Of a DNA stretch of 64,000 nt, positions 60,777 to 64,000 are shown piece after piece. A program made the position numbers and the translations under genes. How positions within the stretch are numbered: position 1 is the first letter of the stretch; every line of letters starts with the position of its first letter. The stretch covers positions 186,001 to 250,000 of the forward strand of contig JAVJNS010000035.1 of the NCBI GenBank assembly GCA_040217155.1, read 5' to 3'. The notes beneath the pieces are model-generated. The model worked only from the letters and a program-made list of their open reading frames with translations. It had not been told where the DNA came from and did no database searches. Origin of the DNA: Pelagibius sp040217155 (GTDB lineage Bacteria > Pseudomonadota > Alphaproteobacteria > Kiloniellales > Kiloniellaceae).

Positions 60777-61193
60777 TTACTTGGCGGGGGTCTTGCCCAT
60801 CTTGCAGATCAGCGTCCATTCCGGCTGGCCGACCGGCAGCACGGAAAGCCGCGACTGGCGCACCAGCGCCAGATCCTGCAAGCGCGGCTCGGCCTTGATG
60901 TCGGCCAGGGTCACCGGCTCGACGAACGGCCGCACGGCTTTCACCTCGACCATGCCGAAGCGCCCGCTCTTGTCGGTCGGATCGGGGTGGTAGAGTTTCG
61001 ACACCTCGACGATGCCGACGATCCGCTTTTCATTCACCGAGTGATAGAAGAAGGCGCGGTCGCCGAGCTGCATGGCCTTCATGTTGTTGGAGGCCTGGTA
61101 GTTGCGCACCCCGTCCCAGCCGGTCTTTTTAGCCTTCACCTGGTCGTCCCAGGACCAGGTGCCCGGTTCCGACTTGATCAGCCAATAGGCCAT
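60777..61193 (-). CDS. EVE-domain protein
   Basis: A 138-residue protein made of one EVE (PUA/YTH-like) domain: MAYWLIKSEPGTWSWDDQ, WDGVRNYQASNNMKAMQLGD, RAFFYHSVNEKRIVGIVEV and the closing LSVLPVGQPEWTLICKM. EVE domains bind modified bases in DNA or RNA. In this housekeeping context it is probably the common ThiN/THYN1-like protein and not part of a restriction system. Its ATG overlaps the YciI stop (TGATG). Confidence 0.93.
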   Translation of the reverse strand: MAYWLIKSEPGTWSWDDQVKAKKTGWDGVRNYQASNNMKAMQLGDRAFFYHSVNEKRIVGIVEVSKLYHPDPTDKSGRFGMVEVKAVRPFVEPVTLADIKAEPRLQDLALVRQSRLSVLPVGQPEWTLICKMGKTPAK

Positions 61194-61471
61194 CAGGGCA
61201 GGACCTTCTTGAACGGCTTGACGGTCACGCTCTCGAACAGGCCGGCCTTGGCGTAGGGGTCGCCGGCGGCGAAGGCTTCGGCCGCCGCGCGGTCCGCGGC
61301 CTCGACGATGATGACGCTGCCGATCGGCGCCTGACCGTCCTCGGTCGTCATCGGCCCGGCGATGACGATGCGCTGCAGGTTGCTTTTCAGGTAGTCGAGA
61401 TGGGCCGGGCGGTTCTCGGCCCGGACGTGGCCGTGGTCGGCCTTGTCGACGCAAAACAGAACGAAGTTCAT
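61193..61471 (-). CDS. YciI-family protein
   Basis: A 92-residue ferredoxin-like alpha-beta barrel protein of the YciI/muconolactone-isomerase-like group: FVLFCVDKADHGHVRAENRP, HLDYLKSNLQRIVIAGPM and AEAFAAGDPYAKAGLFESV, with His-Asp residues that form the presumed active site. Biochemical role unknown. GGAGAG precedes the ATG at 61471. It lies between gpsA and EVE, an order frequent in alphaproteobacteria. Confidence 0.93.
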   Translation of the reverse strand: MNFVLFCVDKADHGHVRAENRPAHLDYLKSNLQRIVIAGPMTTEDGQAPIGSVIIVEAADRAAAEAFAAGDPYAKAGLFESVTVKPFKKVLP

Positions 61472-61541
61472 CGGTGACTCTCCGTGGAAGGTAATTCGGT
61501 CGAGCGGCTGACCGCATCCAGCCGGCATTTGACGCGCGACA

Positions 61542-62552
61542 CTATGCCGAAAAGCCCTCGGCCTTGAAAGGCCGGCCCAACAGGCTGGCGATGGTGGCGT
61601 CGAGGTCGGCGCCGCCGTTGACCACGGCGTCGACCGCCGCGCAGATCGGCATTTCGACGCCCGCGCGCCCGGCCATGGCGGCGACGGCGGCGGCCGAAAA
61701 GCGGCCCTCGACCACGCCGCGGCTGGCGGCCAGGGCGTCGTCCAGGCTTCGGCCCTCGCCCAGCGCCAGGCCGAGGCTGTAGTTGCGCGACTGCACCGCG
61801 GTGCAGGTCAGCGTCAGATCGCCGAGGCCCGACAGGCCCATCAGCGTCTCCAGCCTGGCGCCGCGCGCCAGGGCGAGGCGGGTCATCTCCGCCAGGCCGC
61901 GGGTGACGAGCGCCGCCCGGGCGTTGTCGCCGAGGCCCCGCCCGGCGACGATGCCGCAGGCGATGGCGAGCACGTTCTTCACCGTGCCGCCGATTTCGGC
62001 GCCCAGGGGATCGTCGGAAACGTAGGGCCGAAAACTACGGCTGCCGAGCGCTTCGGCGAGGCGCGCCGCCAGCTCGCTGTCGCGGCAGGCCAGAGTGACG
62101 GCGGTCGGCAGGCCGCGCGCGACCTCACCGGCGAAGGTCGGGCCGGACAATACGGCGAGCGGGCGGCCGGGCAGGGCTTCGGCGGCGACCTCGGTCATCG
62201 TCAATCCGCTCCCGGCCTCGATCCCCTTGGCGCAGAGCACCAGCGGCACAGCGCCGCCGATAACCTTCGCCAGTTCCACGGCGACGCCGCGCAGAACCTG
62301 GGCCGGCACCACCAGCAGGCAGGCTTGGACGGCGGCCAGCTGCCCCAGGTCGGTGGTCGCGCGGACGTCAGGCGCCAGGGCCGCGCCGGGCAGGTAGCCG
62401 GGGTTTTCGTGCTTTGCGTTGACGGCCTCGACGACGGCGCCGTCGCGGCCCCAGAGGACGACATCGCGCCCGGCCTTGGCGCAGCTGCTGGCCAGGGCCG
62501 ACCCCCAGGCGCCGGCGCCGACCACGCCAAGGCTGTGCAGCGCCTCAGGCAC
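61542..62552 (-). CDS. gpsA: NAD(P)-dependent glycerol-3-phosphate dehydrogenase
   Basis: A 336-residue enzyme making sn-glycerol-3-phosphate for phospholipids. The cofactor loop is LGVVGAGAWGSALASSCAKA. LCAKGIEAGSGLTMTEV, AVLSGPTFAGEVARGLPTAV and the catalytic Lys in GGTVKNVLAIACGIVAG are family motifs, with MGLSGLGDLTLTCT nearer the end. The GTG at 62552 gives the expected N-terminus and overlaps the tsaD end by 8 bp. Length is normal. Confidence 0.95.
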   Translation of the reverse strand: MPEALHSLGVVGAGAWGSALASSCAKAGRDVVLWGRDGAVVEAVNAKHENPGYLPGAALAPDVRATTDLGQLAAVQACLLVVPAQVLRGVAVELAKVIGGAVPLVLCAKGIEAGSGLTMTEVAAEALPGRPLAVLSGPTFAGEVARGLPTAVTLACRDSELAARLAEALGSRSFRPYVSDDPLGAEIGGTVKNVLAIACGIVAGRGLGDNARAALVTRGLAEMTRLALARGARLETLMGLSGLGDLTLTCTAVQSRNYSLGLALGEGRSLDDALAASRGVVEGRFSAAAVAAMAGRAGVEMPICAAVDAVVNGGADLDATIASLLGRPFKAEGFSA

Positions 62553-63606
62553 GGGCCGTGAGAGATTCCAGCGGCCAGCGCGGGCGCGCGGCAAAGTCCA
62601 GCGGGTCGGTCAGCCCGAGGCCGAGGCGCTCGACGCCGGCCCAGGCGATCATCGCCGCGTTGTCGGTGCACAGCTGGATCGGCGGCGCCACCAGGCGGCT
62701 GCCGGCGGCGCCGGCCACCTGCTCCAGTCGGGCGCGCAGAAATCGGTTGGCGGCCACGCCGCCGGCGACGACCAGCGGGCCGTTTGCCGCGTAGTCCCCG
62801 GCGAAGGCCCCCAGGGCCTTGGCGCAGCGCTCGGCCAGGATGTCGCCGACGGCGGCTTGAAAAGAGGCCGCGAGATCGGCGCGGGTTTGCGCCTCGCCTC
62901 CGCCATTGAGCACACCGGCTTTGTCGGCGGCCTGGCGTACCGCCGTCTTCAGGCCGGAGAAGGAAAAGTCGAGGCCGTCGCGGCCCAGCATCGGGCGCGG
63001 CAGATCGAAGGCCGCCGGATTGCCGCCGGCGGCTTCCTGTTCCACCGCCGGGCCGCCTGGAAAGCCGAGCCCCAGCAGCTTGGCGGTCTTGTCGAAGGCT
63101 TCACCCACCGCATCGTCGATGGTGCCGCCGAGCCGGCGATAGCGGCCGACGCCTTCCACCGCCAGCAGCTGGCAGTGGCCGCCGGAGACCAGCAGCAGCA
63201 GGTAGGGAAAGTCGAGGTCGTCGCTGAGGCGGGCGGTCAGGGCATGGCCCTCCAGGTGGTTCACCGCCAGGAAGGGTTTGTCCCAGGCCAGCGCGATGGC
63301 CTTGGCGGTCATCACGCCCACGAAAACCCCGCCGATCAGGCCGGGCCCAGCCGTGGCGGCGATGCCGTCCAGATCCCGGAAAGCCAGACCGGCCTCGCTC
63401 ATGGCGTCGCCGACGAGGCGGTCGATGTGGTCCATGTGGCTGCGTGCGGCGATCTCCGGTACCACGCCGCCGAAGGGGCTGTGCTCGTCGATCTGCGACA
63501 GCACCAGATTGGCGCGGATCTCCCCGGCGGCCGTCACCACCGCGGCGGCGGTTTCGTCGCAGGAGGTCTCGATGCCGAGAACGGTCAAGTCATCGCGCTT
63601 TGTCAT
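62545..63606 (-). CDS. tsaD: tRNA N6-threonylcarbamoyladenosine transferase subunit TsaD
   Basis: A 353-residue ASKHA-fold protein catalysing the last step of t6A37 formation with TsaB and TsaE. VLGIETSCDETAAAVV is the N-terminal nucleotide motif. The metal His pair is in ARSHMDHIDRL, LLLVSGGHCQLL follows, and the late Asp is in LCTDNAAMIAWAG. Length is normal. It is divergent from hemC across 104 bp, a conserved alphaproteobacterial arrangement, and it heads the run with gpsA, YciI, EVE and Rieske genes. Confidence 0.96.
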   Translation of the reverse strand: MTKRDDLTVLGIETSCDETAAAVVTAAGEIRANLVLSQIDEHSPFGGVVPEIAARSHMDHIDRLVGDAMSEAGLAFRDLDGIAATAGPGLIGGVFVGVMTAKAIALAWDKPFLAVNHLEGHALTARLSDDLDFPYLLLLVSGGHCQLLAVEGVGRYRRLGGTIDDAVGEAFDKTAKLLGLGFPGGPAVEQEAAGGNPAAFDLPRPMLGRDGLDFSFSGLKTAVRQAADKAGVLNGGGEAQTRADLAASFQAAVGDILAERCAKALGAFAGDYAANGPLVVAGGVAANRFLRARLEQVAGAAGSRLVAPPIQLCTDNAAMIAWAGVERLGLGLTDPLDFAARPRWPLESLTARA

Positions 63607-63637
63607 GGCGCCGGACCATAGAGCCTTTTCCGGGCCG

Positions 63638-63651
63638 TTTGAACCATTCTG
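63638..63651. repeat. 14-mer shared with the inverted repeat at 40981-40994
   Basis: TTTGAACCATTCTG occurs here in the tsaD-hemC divergent gap and in the left arm of the repeat beside purH. Both copies are followed within a few bases by CGG-rich sequence. It may be a regulator site or part of a dispersed repeat. Confidence 0.5.
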
Positions 63652-63710
63652 ACGCGGCGGCCCCAGGGAGCGGTTTTATTCCGGCGGTCCATGCTCTAAT
63701 TCTTGGTCCC

Positions 63711-64000
63711 ATGATCGCAAAACCCCTCCTGCGCCTCGGTACCCGGGGCTCCCCGCTGGCACTCGCCCAGGCTGACGAGGTGCGCCGGCGCCTCGGCGAG
63801 GCCCACGGCGAACTCGCCGCCGAGGGGGCCGTTGCCATCGTTGTCATCAAGACTACCGGTGACCGCGTGCAGGACCGCGCCCTCTCGGAAATTGGCGGCA
63901 AGGGGCTGTTCACCAAGGAGCTCGAGGTGGCGCTCCTGGCCGGGCAGATTGATGCCGCGGTGCACTCCATGAAAGACGTGCCGACCTGGTTGCCCGATGG
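63711..64000 (+). CDS. hemC: Porphobilinogen deaminase (hydroxymethylbilane synthase), 5' part
   Basis: Only the first 96 codons are in the window. LLRLGTRGSPLALAQADEV is the N-terminal substrate-binding motif, and IKTTGDRVQDRALSEIGGKG followed by FTKELEVALLAGQIDAAVHS and MKDVPT is the highly conserved catalytic region, with the Asp and Arg residues that handle the pyrrole chain. It polymerises four porphobilinogen units for haem and corrinoids. The ATG at 63711 has no strong ribosome-binding site. It is divergent from tsaD. Confidence 0.95.
   Translation, partial: MIAKPLLRLGTRGSPLALAQADEVRRRLGEAHGELAAEGAVAIVVIKTTGDRVQDRALSEIGGKGLFTKELEVALLAGQIDAAVHSMKDVPTWLPD

Noticed and set aside
60777..61193. 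EVE-domain gene as part of a modification-dependent defence system
   Set aside because: No nuclease or McrBC-like gene adjoins it, and the tsaD-gpsA-YciI-EVE run is a housekeeping order.

Overview
The window is about 66% GC, densely packed with many 1-16 bp gene overlaps, and reads as chromosome of an alphaproteobacterium, most likely a marine Rhodospirillales/Kiloniellales-type organism (Pelagibius- or Fodinicurvata-like). The evidence is the very large NAD-glutamate dehydrogenase (1621 aa), the succinyl-DAP aminotransferase-ftsK-lolA string, the SDHAF4-like protein, the UbiH-type monooxygenase, the rsmB/rpe/heparinase/purH neighbourhood and the tsaD-gpsA / hemC divergent pair. The genus is inference only. 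LAYOUT. 1-5162 (minus): a tightly overlapping run of four glycosyltransferases and a histidine phosphatase, the last running off the left edge. 5400-9189 (plus): divergent from it, a strange ABC-transporter-like protein in which every nucleotide-hydrolysis motif is changed and one motif region occurs three times, then a stand-alone cyclic-nucleotide-binding protein and a small SAM methyltransferase-like protein. 9214-16893: xth, a C26 glutamine-amidotransferase-like hydrolase, a sterol-desaturase-like membrane hydroxylase and the operon dapC-like/ftsK/lolA. 16894-18612: glnK-amtB with a strong terminator. 19034-24599: a UbiH-like hydroxylase, then (minus) a thioredoxin/TPR chaperone, a LON-domain protein, Trm112, a DUF971 protein and an M24-family protein that carries the whole active-site pattern of the DMSP lyase DddP; then a ProX-type tRNA editing protein. 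24848-30988: tRNA-Gly(GCC), aldehyde dehydrogenase, DODA-type dioxygenase, SDR, a 156-bp MITE-like element, VOC protein, cupredoxin, DUF4142 protein and an AraC regulator. 31104-37529: LacI regulator with a likely autoregulatory operator, then NAD-glutamate dehydrogenase. 37546-41146: OsmC-like, YbjQ-like, MFS, a small protein divergent from a LysR regulator, and a 190-bp imperfect inverted repeat. 41147-51555: purH, two polysaccharide genes (FlaA1/WbpM-like and WecA-like), heparinase-like and rpe, then two paralogous exported mini-secretin-like proteins, then rsmB. 51618-58124: enolase-superfamily enzyme, htpX, SDHAF4-like, DMT transporter, a PNPOx-like flavoprotein divergent from a MocR regulator, and a lipoprotein. 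58259-64000: acs, Rieske protein, EVE, YciI, gpsA and tsaD (minus), and the start of hemC (plus). HOW IT FITS TOGETHER. Three themes stand out: envelope and surface glycan synthesis (1-5162, 42867-47755, with lolA, ftsK and amtB also acting at the envelope), nitrogen and glutamate metabolism (glnK-amtB, the large GDH, the C26 hydrolase), and possible use of small organic compounds (DddP-like, aldehyde dehydrogenase, acs, MR-family enzyme). There is no intact phage, IS transposase, CRISPR array or plasmid origin. The best candidates for undescribed biology are the degenerate ABC/cNMP/methyltransferase trio beside the glycosyltransferase operon, and the pair of mini-secretin-like exported proteins.
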